Origin: Ectocarpus siliculosus
Lineage: Eukaryota > Sar > Phaeophyceae > Ectocarpales > Ectocarpaceae
NCBI GenBank assembly: GCA_000310025.1
Contig: FN649742.1
Coordinates: forward strand, 1,721,947-1,768,788
DNA length: 46,842 nucleotides
Direction of reading: 5' to 3'
The notes below the pieces were generated by a model. The model had not been told where the DNA came from, did no database searches, and saw nothing but the letters and a program-made list of their open reading frames with translations. The position numbers were made by a program, and so were the translations under genes. This document shows, one piece after another, positions 1 through 11,763 of the stretch. The first letter of the stretch is position 1, and each line of letters opens with the position of its first letter.

Positions 1-883
1 GCATGAACGGAACGAACTACTGCTGTGTAGTACAAAAGGATACGAACTCACAATCAATCGCTGCTGCTGCTGTACGCCCATGGGAGGGTGTCGAGGCTCT
101 GCGTGTTGCACAGCCGACGATTATTTATTGTACACCAACCGTAGCCAGGGCGGACTTTCTCGGTCAAAGAGATTTCGTTTGCCTCCCTACAAAAAAATTG
201 CTTCTCTTGGTTTCAGAGTAATTATTTATTTATTTTTTCCTGTGTGATGGAGATAAGATACCATGTGTCCTGCCGCCGCGCCGACCTCCCGCGTGTCGAC
301 CTACTCGGTCCGTCGGCATGCATGAAGGAGGTTAGCAATCTGTTTGAAAGCGCTGGCGACGTCCTGCAGTCTCACGACTGCCATCCTGGACCGTTCAGGC
401 CTGAATTATGTATCCCGCTTCCGGCTATACGTTCGAGTTTAATTGCGAGAGCTGCCCCCCTTCACCGTCCACGGGCTGTCATAAGTGTGACTACCGTTTC
501 GTCACCATTCCTTCAGTATGTCTTTATAGGCAATCGACAGTTCTGTTGTAGCATGCGCGGTCGAGTGATCGTGCCTGCCTCGCGTGCTGCTGCTGCGCAC
601 AACCGTGTACCGTGTAACGGTTCCCACCGAATGAATGACGTCAGTTTTGCGGCGAGATTTTTCACGTCAGCCGAACTGGCTTTCTGTTCCGAAACATGGG
701 AATTCTGGTCAGCTCTGTAGATGCCAACTTCCCAAAAGCGCTCGCGATCATGGCGGCCGATGCGCTCATGGACGCTGGCTTTCCCCTTGCGGCCTCTAAA
801 AGCCCCAGAGCCCTGGGGCGTGCGCATGGAGAATGTTCTTCGCGGAATCTGTTATTCCCGTTTCTGCCTTTGTGGCTCACGGG
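1..883. other. No gene recognised
   Basis: Several short open frames occur on both strands, but none has a recognisable motif, splice structure or biased composition. A short CTG run lies near 60-75. I see nothing else to annotate. Confidence 0.5.
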
Positions 884-1104
884 TACCGTATATGACACAA
901 GATAACACACCCCCTTGGCCGATTTTCAAAGCTCAATTTCTCAACAGCAGGAAGAGTCACAGCGCCGAAAACGGCGGCGTTGGAACCGTCTCGTCGAGAG
1001 CTGTTCGAAAACGTATTGTTTCGTTTATGCATCCTCTTCGTCGTGGAGTAATCGAGCTTTGAAAATCGGTCCAGGGGGTGTGTTATCTTGTGTCATATAC
1101 GGTA
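884..1104. mobile_element. MITE with ~50-bp TIRs and TA target duplication (copy 1)
   Basis: The first and last ~50 bases are inverted copies of each other with only a couple of differences: the left end reads TACCGTATATGACACAAGAT and the right end is its complement. Both ends carry a TA dinucleotide, which fits the TA target duplication of Tc1/mariner-type (Stowaway-like) MITEs. The interior has no coding capacity. A diverged second copy with the same ends lies at 29582-29815. The element sits about 120 bases upstream of the start codon proposed for the Rep-domain gene, so it could contribute promoter sequence; that is inference. Confidence 0.85.
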
Positions 1105-1225
1105 GTCGGGACGGGCAGCCACTCAATTTTGGGAACAGCAGCGCGAGCTACGTTTGCCCCTGCCTTCCCCCTCCCCCCTCCTCCTCACAATCCTCTACTC
1201 CCCACCACTCGCTCTTCTTAAGCGA

Positions 1226-4200
1226 ATGTCTTCATCCTACGAAGTATCTTTCAACGTTCTCAACAACACTGGGCTGCTGTACATCGAGAACGGCTTCACC
1301 TACCGGCCCGGAGCACATCAAGAAACAGCAGTACCGCGGTTTCTTCCTGCCGGCTGGGGTCCCCAAGGTCGCCTCTATTCCTGCCAAGGTGTGGATCATA
1401 AAACGCTCGGACGACTCCGCGATTCGGGCCGTCGCACAACAACTCAGGAAGGACCTGAAACGTCTGGGAGCGTCTGTCGCCAAGGTGAGGGCGGCAGTTT
1501 GTACGCATCACTTTTTCTTTGACTTTTTCGTTGCGCGAATTTCTATGTAGGTTCATCATTTTTTTCTCTCGATGCTCTCTTTCGTGATTTTTTCGATGTG
1601 TTTTTTCTCCTGTCATCCATCTCTGCCTTCTTGTGCGGTTCACCACAACCCTCCAGTAGCTTCGCGTTTTGTCCAACGCTAAATGTACACCCACCTTTCT
1701 GTGTTCATGCCACTTTCGCCACGCTCTTTCACCTCTTCGTTCTTTCTGTGTCTTGCGCAATATAAATATCCTAGTCCTTCGTGAGTTCTCTGGTATCCTA
1801 TCTCTGGTTGCATGTACTTACTCCAAGCATAGACTACATATATATGCACACCCGCGTGCTTAAACGTCTCACCAACTACCCTCGGGGTTTCGTTCGCTTT
1901 CCATACCTCTCTCCGTCCGATCGTGTCCCTCTTTTGCTACTGTGTTCCTCTTCCCCAAGATCGTCGTACTCAGTGTAACCAAGGCAGACCGTAAGGCCAT
2001 CAAAGACTCGGACGTCCTCAACAGAACCCCGAAGCGCAAGGCCACCTGCATCGAGGTGATCGACTCGGACAGCTCTTCTTCCGACGAATCTGTTGACTCC
2101 GCGGACCACGACTACGATCAAGCCGACGAGAACAAGTACGACGACGACCTTGTCGAACGCCTGCCAGACACCGACGCGGACTCCGCGTTCCAACCGTCGT
2201 CCGGCTCCACTTCGGAAGCCTCGACTGGTTCCTCCAGCGAAGGTAACTATTCTCTGCATACCGTACTGGACCTTTTAGTTTCCCGCATGGTTGTTCGTTG
2301 TTTGCCGTTTGTCATATTAGTATGTTGGACCCTTTCTTTAACTACACAGCAGGACCGCAGTACGCTTTTCCCCCCGTAGTGAGCTTCTTGTCTTTTCGTT
2401 TCGTAGCGTTGTCTTGTCGTTTCATACCACATCATCTGATTGCTTTGTTTAAATGTTGTGTTCCTTTTGCGCCCATGCATTTTGCCTGTTGCTCGTTTGT
2501 TTGTTCTCTATTACTGTTTGGTCTGCAAGTATAATATTGTCTTTGTTCAATTCGTCCCTGGTTCCCATTTGTCCTGCCTCTACTGCTGTACTGCTGTACT
2601 GCTTACACTACTGTTTGCGTTCCCTCTCTTTTCATCTTGTGTATGTTGTCGTTGCTCACTCGATTCGTCCGTCTACTTCTTCTTCTTGGTCTCTGTGTCT
2701 TTTGGTCTCTTTGTGTCTTTTGATATATTTCTGTGTTTGACAAGGAGCGAATCTCTTTCTTGGCCACGGTCGGTTTTATATTGACGCAACAACAAACCAT
2801 TCCATCTTTTTCCTATTTTATCTTCTTCCCTTTTCCATTCAGAAGACGAATCCAGCTCCGAGTCGGGCAGCGACGACAGCAGCGACGACAGCAGTTCGGA
2901 CGAGGACTCCAACGCCGACAACTCCAACACCGGAGGCAGCGGGGCTGAATGCGGAGTGCCGGTCGTCAGCTCCCAGGAAAGCTGCAGCAACGATGCGTCC
3001 GCTCTTCCCGCTCTTCCCGCAAAGAAGCGCAGGTAATGCTTGCCGTGTTCGAAACTTCTTTCCCTTTGCTTTTTTTTAGTTTCGGCGGTCGTCAACATAG
3101 TACGTGCGCGAGTTGGTTCGTTGTTTTTGCCTGTTCCTTCTTACCGTCTGTCGTTGGGTGCTGTAGATAGGTTTTTCCCTCCCCCTTCTGGTTTTTGTTC
3201 CCCTGTGTCTCCCTTTCTTGCGCTTTTGCGCCGCCTGTACATTTAACTTAGTCTTCTTGTTGTTCACCTTGTGCGAAATACAATTAACTCATTTATGCAA
3301 CAATACTTCGAAGTATCTCCTCTTCTTTCTTCTCAACTGATACTCATACCCTTCGCCTCTTCTTTCGTTTTTTTCGTGTAGGCTGCGCTGAAGAGGCCGC
3401 AGCCTCTTCCGCAGGTGCGGCGGCTGCGGCCCCAGTCCCGACGACGTCAGACGTGGCCGTGCGCAGTTCCGACGTCTTCACCGCGTCGACTTCGTCCCTG
3501 GACGAGCCTTCGTCTACCGTTCATGACCCGGCTACGAGTGCTTCTACGCCCGCTCGGGGGGCGATCGCGCGGGGGGCGGGTCGTGGTCGACCCCTCTCTT
3601 CTCCGCAAGCACCTGGAATAGATCCTGGTGACGCCGTCGTCACCAGGTCCAGGTCCAGGAGCAACTCAGGTGCGTTCACTGCTTCAGGCGAGGTTATTGC
3701 CTGTTATCGAGTTCGGTTTTGTGTCTGTCTGTATGGCTCAATGTATCATCTTCCTCTTTTTTGCTTCCTCCAGACAACTGCAGCACTTCGTCGTCCTTGA
3801 CGCACTTCCTTTGGTTGGTTGCTCTTCTTCCTGCTCATTGTTGTTGTCTTTGGTCTGCTTTTACCATCATTGGTGTCTTGCGTGCAGTCCCCAATGCGTT
3901 ATGTGTTCAAGTGTTGAGTACTTGGGTGGTCGTTATAGTTTTTCTTGTTGGGATAGGTATTTTGTCATCGTCCCGCCTTACTCTCGCTGCCTCAACAAAT
4001 ATTGCTATTGCACAGCGTGTGTATTTGTATGCCATATCATCTTATTGTTTCCTCGCTACTTTATGTTCTGTCCCCGCCACTGCCTTTCCCACGACAGGAC
4101 ATGACACCCGGCCTCGCCGTCCTCCCACGGCGGACGACTCCAGCGATGCTATCGCCGCTCCCTTTTCCCCTTCTTCTACCCGTCCTCCCGCCACTACCTC

Positions 4201-6534
4201 GCCTCGTCGTCCTGTCGGGCGCCCGCGGGGTCGGTCTGTTGGAGCCCAGGCCGCCGCCAGCCGTGCCGGAGCCGCAGCCGGAGACGTCCATCGCCGTCGC
4301 GCTGGACGCCCCCGCAAGGATGCCGCTTCCGCCCCTCCCTCTCCTGCTTCGGAGATCTCCTCGCGTCGCGGTCCGGGTCGTCCCCGCAAGGACACAGGTC
4401 GTCCCCGCAAGGACACAGGTCGTCCCCGCAAGGACACCGGTCGTCCCGCTGCCCCGCCCGACGGCGGGGGCGGGGCAGCGGGTGGAGCAGCTTCTCAGCC
4501 TTCGACGCCCTCTTCTCCGCGACCTTCGTCGGCATCTCCTCCTTCAACGACAGCACCGTCTACGTCTGCACCAGCGGCCCCCGTCACTCCTCCTGCGATT
4601 GCGACATCGGCTCGCCGTCCTGGTCGCCCTCGCAAGAGTCCTCCTGCTTCCAGGGAGCCCTCTTGGATCTGTCCGACCACAGGGGACATCGCCGATGACA
4701 TCATCGACAGCGGCGTCGGCGCTCCACACGACTTCTCCGTGACCATCGGCAACCGCAGTGGCGCCAACATCAAGGAGAGCCTCTTCAACGAAGGCTGCGC
4801 ATGGATGACGAAGCGTGCAGTTCGCGGCATCACCAGCATGGAGCGCGGAGACATCAACGGAAACCTACACCTCCAGGGCATCTGGACCCTGGCCCTGAAG
4901 AAGGACTTCGGTGACAGCAAGAAGGAGGAGGCGGCCTTGAGGAGGAAGCTTCGGGTGGACTGCGGGTGGACTGCGGCGGACAAGGTGAAGATCACCATCA
5001 AGCGCCTCATCAAGCAACAGACATTCAGCGGTGAGTTCTTCTCTTTGAGACTTCTGTAGAGCTTTAATGTCCGTCTGTATTTTTAGGCATCTCATTTTCA
5101 AGTGGAGACACGTCTTCTGTAGCTCCTTTATGTTCGTTTGATGTGTTGTCTGTCGTACGTGGCCCTGCTTTCCGACGGTGTGTTTCGGTGCCCTGTATCT
5201 GTGAATAACGTCTACCCATCCGTCTCTGTTGCCTACTGTTCCTTGCGTTCATCGCCCAACGTTTGTTTTTGGTTCTTTGCCCTTTACTGCTTACACAGAT
5301 AGGTTTCGTCTTGCCTGTTGCTCGTCTTTCTCTCTTTTCCTCTTGCATACCCTCTCCATTTTTTTGTTTATGTTCTCCACATGCGTACCCCCTCGACATT
5401 TTTTTATTCTATCATACCCCATGTACGTTTCGTCCTTTCCTTCCTGGACTTTTTTCTGGTTGCGTTTTGTTGCTTCGACGGTTACATTCTTTCGTCTTGC
5501 CAGTGGCTAATCCTTCTCTTTTCTTCCCTTGCGTTTCCCCTCCCACAATTCGTATGTCTTTATCCGTTGAAGGGATGGTAGGGTACTGCTCGAAGGACGA
5601 AGGACGATCACACTTCAAGACGGTCACCAAGGGCGTGTCGCGGACCGAGGTCAATATCGCCCTCGCCGAGTACCGCACCCTCCAGCGATTCGTCGTCTCC
5701 GAGCTTCGAACCGACATCGGGAAGAAGAATTTCTGGGGTGTCCTTCGGCGCTTCAAGCAGGAGCACTTGCGCGGGATCTCCGTCTCACCGGTGCAGCTGA
5801 TCTCGTGGTACATCAACGACGGGGAGGGGATGCCCAGCCACACGTGGATCTGCCCGACCAGCGCATTCGCTATGGAGGCCGCGCGCGCCGATGCCTACTT
5901 CACGGCGCTCATGTCCCCATCGCTTTTTACGCGCAAGGACGCGTACTTGCTCTTCTTCTCCGGCGGGCAGGGCGGGCGCGTGAGCTCGTCCTTCGCGAAG
6001 TGGGACTACCAGGACCGCGAGTTCTCCGAGATGACGGTCGACCAGGCGAAGGTGTGCTCCCACGACCGCCAGGAGCTGGAGGGAGCCATGGACATCGCCC
6101 GCGAGCGCATCATGCGCGACATTGCGGAGTCTCATCGCGCCCCGGCAGGGGTCGTCAACTTCCCCGTCGACGCAGACTCCGACGCCGGCTCCGACTCCGA
6201 CGTCGCCGCCGCCCCGCCGCCGCCTCCCGCTCGTCGTCAGTGGGACCGCATCGGCCGTACTGCGGCGGACACGTCGTCGGCATCGGAGGAACTGCCGCTC
6301 ATTATCTGCCCCAAGTGTGTGGAGCCAGGGTGCACCAAGGCCGGCAACATCGCGATGGTCGCGTGCAACCTGTGCGACGGGGACCTCCACCGATCGTGCG
6401 GAGTGCGCGGGGGTGAGGAGGACGCGTCGTGGAGTTTCAAGGCATCCGGTGCTCCCCCTGCTCCACGACTTCCCATGGGAAGAGGAAGTCTCGCGCTAGC
6501 TTGTACTGATTTCTGTTTGGGGACCTTTCCGTAG
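1226..6534 (+). CDS. Spliced AT-hook / HUH Rep-type endonuclease / PHD-finger protein
   Basis: Proposed exons are 1226-1484, 1984-2242, 2843-3032, 3382-3669, 4098-5030 and 5573-6534, all with GT/AG borders; phases agree at four of the five junctions. In order the product (about 960 aa) has an unknown N-terminus; a Ser/Asp/Glu-rich acidic part (exons 2-3); an Ala/Ser-rich part; six GRPRK/GRPRG AT-hooks (about 4200-4640); and then the three motifs of a CRESS-type Rep nicking domain. These are motif I FSVTIGN (4733-4753), motif II HLQG (4868-4879) and motif III YCSK (5584-5595, catalytic Tyr). The motif III exon is joined in phase to the motif II exon. The C-terminus has a C4HC3-like PHD finger (about 6307-6520: CPKC, CNLC, H, C, late C..C). 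No Walker A of a Rep helicase was seen. Two lesions are present: a +1 frame change near 1311 inside exon 1, and a phase mismatch between exons 3 and 4. It could be a Rep-bearing transposon gene or a domesticated gene. Confidence 0.7.
4379..4441 (+). repeat. 21-bp tandem repeat coding AT-hooks
   Basis: Three consecutive near-identical 21-base units each encode GRPRKDT, so unit expansion multiplies AT-hook cores in frame. It lies inside exon 5 of the Rep-domain gene. Confidence 0.85.
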
Positions 6535-7042
6535 ATCTGTGTCATGTCCAACTTCTCCTTGCGTAGTGCCGCTGTTTTATTGTCTTGTTTTGTTTGCTGT
6601 CAACGTCTCCCACTCGCCTGTAGCGTATCACTTCCTGGTACCGTCTGGCGGTGATGACCCGCGCCGTCCCGTTCCGTTTCTCGTCGTGATTTTTCGTTTC
6701 GTCATCGTTTTCTTGTTAGTAGCTTTCGGGTACGCACATTGTACGTTTCGTACGCGTACCACTGCACTTTTCCCGTAGATTCAATCACTGCGCAGTAGAT
6801 TTACATCTCCGCGGTCTTCCCGTCATTTAGCCAGTGTTATGTCTTGGTGCTCTTTGCCGCGGTAGCCGTGTTCCGTCTGCAGTTTTACGGTGGAATTTAT
6901 TTGCGGTTTCTGTGGATGACAGGTGTAGAAGTGCTGTAACCATTGTTGTTGCACATACAAAAGTAGGACCAAGATACGATCCGAACGGAGGATCTTACTG
7001 ATGGTTGATCAGCAAGAGACCCGACTGTGGATGCGTCCCTCT
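6535..7042. other. Spacer between Rep gene and retrotransposon
   Basis: No gene is seen. The 5' LTR of the downstream chromovirus should end here if the proposed primer-binding site is right, but I could not find a matching copy downstream of the element. Confidence 0.4.
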
Positions 7043-7060
7043 TGGCGCCACCTGTGGAGC
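7043..7060 (+). other. Possible tRNA primer-binding site
   Basis: The sequence TGGCGCCACCTGTGGAGC starts with TGG, as expected for a site complementary to a tRNA 3' CCA end, and TGGCGCC is common in Ty3/gypsy primer sites. No LTR end (CA) directly precedes it, so support is weak. Confidence 0.3.
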
Positions 7061-7298
7061 TTGGGAATCCGAGACCCTCGGGCTTGGTTTCCCTTGCCCC
7101 TTGGGGGGCGCACTTTTTTTTGTTTTTTTTTTTTGAGACCCTTTCCTCTTTAAATTTCGAGGAAGAGAACTGCCAGCCCTTAGTAGTGGGAAAAGATTAC
7201 TGCGACCTGGCCCCCCCCCCCAACGAGGGAAGCCTGTGTCCTCATTGGCGTCGACGAATTAAAAGATACTCTGCTGGTACTGGAGGTAGAGGTGAGAG

Positions 7299-8165
7299 AT
7301 GCCGAATAAATCAGCCGTGCAACGCGCTCGCGATAAGGCGGACTCGGCGGACGAAAAGAGGCTCAAGGAGCAGCAACGCCGCCTTGAGCTGGAAGCTGAG
7401 CTAGAGCAGCTCAAGCAACGCCTCGCCGCCAAACACCCGACAACCTCGCTAGCACGTGGGGCACCCTCGGAACGCGTGCCGGCTTCACGCCCCTCGGGTG
7501 ATAGCAGCCTTCTTGAGGAAAAGTCGGATGACCCTGAGGGTGCCGACCGCGCGAGTGCCACCAGCGGCGGTGAAGATGGCGGTGATTCCGGTGAGCGCGA
7601 CACGTGTGTTGACGGCGAGAGTGGAGACGAGTATGAGGATGTTCCTCCTGCCGCCGGCCGGGAGGGCGTTGGGCAGATGAGGAGGAACCCGAGGATGAGG
7701 AGCCCGAGGTTCTATTATATCATCTCCGGCTGGTGCACCCATTGTGGAGATGCTGAAACAGCACCACCGTGATGGGACCGAACCTCCCGAATGGCTCATG
7801 TCCATTGTACTGCCCGCCAACTCGCGAAAGGTGAATACTGTAGGTGGTAGCATGCCTGCTGTCCGACACGAACCCAACGTTGGTAGCGAGGGTAGTGCCC
7901 GCCCGAACCTCCGGCGTGACAACAGCATACCATCTAATTTTGCTTCACAGCAGTCACCTATCTCGTCTCGGCAATTACTAAACGATTTTTCTCCGCAATC
8001 CGTAGAGACCCCACGAGAAATCGACAACACCAGCAGGACTAGCGACCCTCTAGTGATGTCGAATGCCTCACCTACACACTCTACTGTGCGCGCTGATGAA
8101 CACCCGTCAGCGCACACTACGGGTACGTCTGCTCGTTTCGTCTCAAAACCCGCAGACCTACTCAA
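7299..8165 (+). pseudogene. gag-like region of the chromovirus, broken
   Basis: It begins MPNKSAVQ and has a highly charged Glu/Lys/Arg/Leu stretch (about residues 15-48) typical of a coiled coil, followed by an acidic low-complexity part. The frame changes between about 7670 and 7740 and then stays open to 8400, running into reverse transcriptase. No CCHC knuckle or protease active-site motif (DTG/DSG) was seen. The segment between gag-like and RT sequence is shorter than in complete elements, suggesting an internal deletion. The gag assignment rests mainly on position. Confidence 0.5.
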
Positions 8166-8179
8166 AGATCTTGTTTTCT

Positions 8180-11100
8180 CAGGGGCTCGATTCTGTGTGG
8201 ATTATCGCGGTACCATTAATAAGAGTTTAATCCGAAAGTCGTGGCCTATGCCCGATATTAATGCCCACATTGATACAGTAGGTGGAGCAAAGTTTATCAC
8301 TGTGTGTGACGTGCAGAGCGCGTACCACCAGATACCCGTTGCAGCAGCGGAGCAAGAGAAGACCGCCTTTGTAACTCAAAAAAGGAAAATGGGTTTTTAA
8401 ACGTCTCCCTTTTGGAATTGCGAACGCCCAGTTTTTATTTGCTCGCATGATGTCATTAGCATTTGCACATTTTGGACCCCGAAGGGGCCTCCTTGTTTAC
8501 ATGGACGACATCATTTGCTGTAGTTCGACTTGGGAAAGTCATCTAACATTGTTAGAAAATACATTTCAAGCCCTTCAAGCCGCAGGGCTCACATTGAAAC
8601 CTTCCAAGGTACAATTCGGGCCAAGGGAAGTAAAATATTTAGGTCACATTTTGTCTGCGAAAGGAATTCGAATCGGAGACGACCGCATTAAAGCTATTGT
8701 TGACCTGCCCGCTCCTAAAACGATCAAAGAACTCCGTCCAGTTTTAGGCATGATAAATTTTGTGAGGAAATTTCTCCCAGATTTGTCCACGGTGGTAGCG
8801 CCGTTGGTAGACCTCACTAAAAAAGAGCACGTAAAATCGATTGCAAAACGTTGGCGAAACGAACATGATGAGGCGTTTGCGACAGTCAAACGACTGCTCA
8901 CGGAAGCACCTATTTTACACTTTCCCGATTGTACAAAAGACTTCGTCGTGCACGTGGATGCCAGCGAAGCAGGTGCTGGAGCTTTCCTTGCGCAGCAAAC
9001 AGGAGATGACCTCAACATTATTGCGTATTTCAGCCAACGATTCAACAATGCTCAGCGCCACTATTCCCCAACCATGAAAGAATGTTACGCCGTCGTACTA
9101 GCAATACAGCACTGGCGGCCCTATTTATGGGGCAGACATTTTGAAGTTGTGACGGACCATGCTGCGCTGAGATACTTGTACACCATGCAGGACACTTCAA
9201 ATATGCTGACTAGGTGGGCTATCGCTCTGCAGTCGTTTGACTTTACCGTGCGACACAAGCCGGGGAGGTTACACGTTGTTCCGGATACCTTATCTCGGTT
9301 GTTTGCTATTGAGTACCAGCAACACTTAGAAGCCCCGAAACTAACACCGATTTGTAGGAATGTCCCCAAGGATCCTGCTTTGCATGTAGCTGTACCGAAC
9401 AGACCTTATCAAGTGGCCGCAGACCGCCTGGAAAATTTGAAACCAGTGCAAAGTGATCGCGAATTGTTTACCATTAATTCGGTTTACATCAGCGCGACCA
9501 ACGTTTTTGAAACGATGAACCGAGACATCTTGCGAAAGAAACAAGCAGCCGAGTATGGGAAATACATCGACTATCTTGTGGGGGAAAACGCACGAGTCCC
9601 GGACAACGAAACAGCAACAACCATGTCCTATTATTTTGTACGAGACGGATTGCTGTTCAAATCGTATTTACCAGGTTACCTCAGGAAACGGAGTACTTTC
9701 ACTGATCAATTAGTATTGCCACAAGCTCTCACGGGCTTAGTTTTGCACGCTTACCATGATCACGTTTTTGTCCGGAGGTCACCTAGCATCTAGACCGACT
9801 TATGACAAGATCCGCCAAAAATATTGGTGGCCGAACATGAGTCGGGACGTTCGCACTTGGTGTCAGGAGTGCCAAGCATGCCAACGTCGGAAAACCGCGC
9901 ACAATCGCACCAAACTGCCAACTGGACACGTACCAGTACAACGACCGTTTGAGCGAGTTTCAGTGGACTTAGTTGAATACAAGAGCGAATCGATGTCAGC
10001 CGCCGGCGTACGATGCAAATATGTCCTATCCATGATGGACTATCTAACCCGATTCACCGTGTTGACTCCGATTCCGAATAAATCAGCTGTCACAGTTGCT
10101 CAGGCTATCATTGACCGCATCATAGGCATTTTTGGACCGCCTGAGTTGTTGCATTCTGATCAAGGGCCTGAATTTGAGAATAGTGTGATCCACCAGTTAC
10201 AGAGTATTCTGAACTACAAGAAAACCCGCACAACACCATATCGTCCGCAAGGGAATTCTGTGTCGGAACGACTACATTCAACGATGCACGCAATGCTTGC
10301 CATGCATAGTTCAATGAAGCGTGATAACTGAGCGTCGCTACTACCTTTCATACAACTGGCGCATAACACTTCTTTTAGTGCTACCATGCATGAAACTCCA
10401 TTTTTCCTCATGTTTGGCAGACAACCACGACTACCTGTCGATATCATTCTCGGTATTCCTCATGTAGGAACAACAGCCAATACCGAAGAACTTGCGAAAG
10501 ACACGCGGGAAAATTTACAAATTGCTTTCGAATTAGCGCGCCGAAACTTAACGGAACGTACAAAAAAGCAAGCGGCGAGTAATTCAAAACTGAGACCGAT
10601 TCCCGTGTTTAAACCTGGCGATCAAGTACTGGTATACAGACCATATCAGGATTCCGATGGCCCCAACCCGAAATTGCTGTTACCTTGGCGGGGACCATAC
10701 GTCGTCTGCTCGCAACTATCACCCGTAGTATACCGAGTGAGACGGCCAAAAGAAACTCGAGAAGTTTCGGTTCACCTAGCCCATATTAAACGATATTTCG
10801 AGGAAAACAACGCCTGCGCCCGACTTTGATAAACTCGCTGAGTTCTTTTTAGGGCGACAGATTCCGTTACCCGCTATCGACCCTGATGAGGCCCAACCAA
10901 GAATTGAGTCTTATGTTGTAGACAAAGTGGTAAGCCACAAAAGTGGTCGGGGTCCGAGGACTCCTTTTAATTACCGATACCGTTTGCGTCTTCGAGGGTA
11001 TGGCCCGGAGTCAGACCTCGAATACCGCGCAGATGAGGTACCACAATGTCAAGAAATGATAGCTGCATACCGAATCCGTTGTGGTTTGGATATTATCGCG

Positions 11101-11199
11101 CCTCCTAAAACAACTTCGGTTCGCACCCTCAACAAGCAGGGGGACGAAGCATCACCCTGCCGAACTAGGAAGCGAAGACGTACCGAAGCAAGGAATTGA
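8180..11199 (+). pseudogene. Chromovirus pol: RT, RNase H, integrase, chromodomain, with frame breaks
   Basis: Reverse transcriptase starts at RFCVDYR (about 8190), so the N-terminal fingers are absent. The catalytic YMDD is at about 8500. RNase H follows, with DASEAGAGAFL (about 8960) and TDHAALRYL. The integrase has an HHCC zinc motif (H..H before 9790, C..C at 9870-9885), catalytic Asp in SVDLV and SDQGPEF, and Glu in SERLH. A GPF-like tail ends in HLAHIKRYF. After 10822 the next frame encodes a chromodomain (VVDKVVSHK, then YRLRLRGYG, then CQEMIAAY). Three +1 shifts occur, near 8390 (A-run), 9770 (T-run) and 10820 (C-run). There is also one in-frame TGA at 10330-10332, where a Trp would fit the family. 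The copy cannot be autonomous as read. Confidence 0.85.
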
Positions 11200-11314
11200 G
11201 CAACAATGCCAGATATAGAGCGCTCAAAATTTTTATCTGCTGTTGTTCTGCGTCTCAAATTTGTTTCATTTTTATGTTAAAGTTTTATTTTTAACGACAT
11301 GGGGACGAGTTAAA

Positions 11315-11763
11315 ACTATCTTTTTCCATGTCCTTGTGACATGGAGATAGTAATGACACGTTAACACTATCTTTTTCCATATTCTTGTGACATGGAGATA
11401 GTAATGACACGTTAACACTATCTTTTTCCATATCCGTGTGACATGGAGATAGTAATGAAACGTTAACACTATCTTTTACCATCTCCTTGTGACATGGAGA
11501 TAGTAATGACACGTTAACACTATCTTTTTCCATATCCGTGTGACATGGAGATAGTAATGAAACGTTAACACTATCTTTTTCCATATCCTTGTGACATGGA
11601 GATAGTAATGACACGTTAACACTATATTTTTCCATATCCTTGTGACATGGAGATAGTAATGAAACGTTACCACTATCTTTTTCCATATCCTTGTGACATG
11701 GAGATAGTAATGACACGTTAACACTATCTTTTTCCATACCCTCGGGACATGGAGATAGTGACG
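11315..11763. repeat. 51-bp minisatellite, nine units, each able to form a hairpin
   Basis: Nine units start at 11315, 11366, 11417, 11468, 11519, 11570, 11621, 11672 and 11723, a constant 51-base period with scattered substitutions. Each unit holds ACTATCT...CCAT and the complementary ATGGAGATAGT, so each can fold on itself. Because 51 is divisible by three, frames stay open across the array. The minus strand reads as a 17-residue repeat (MEKDSVNVSLLSPCHKD), which I regard as a by-product rather than a gene. Confidence 0.9.

Larger units (their letters stand above)
7043..11199 (+). mobile_element. Decayed Ty3/gypsy chromovirus (LTRs not identified)
   Basis: Domain order is gag-like, reverse transcriptase, RNase H, integrase, chromodomain, which defines the chromovirus branch of Ty3/gypsy. 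The 5' end is taken from a possible primer-binding site and the 3' end from the chromodomain stop. The protease and the N-terminal part of the reverse transcriptase appear to be missing. The 3' LTR may be lost, or may lie in or beyond the N gap at 12154. Confidence 0.8.

Noticed and set aside
915-1110. Open frame running through the MITE into exon 1 of the Rep gene
   Set aside because: The part before 1104 is transposon TIR sequence; the ATG at 1226, in the neighbouring frame, looks like the true start.
5785-6416. Long overlapping frames on both strands within the last Rep exon
   Set aside because: Arg-rich, GC-driven shadows of the frame that carries YCSK and the PHD cysteines.
11291-11737. 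Minus-strand 148-residue frame of 17-residue repeats
   Set aside because: It follows from a 51-base minisatellite whose period is a multiple of three; there is no flanking gene structure or domain.
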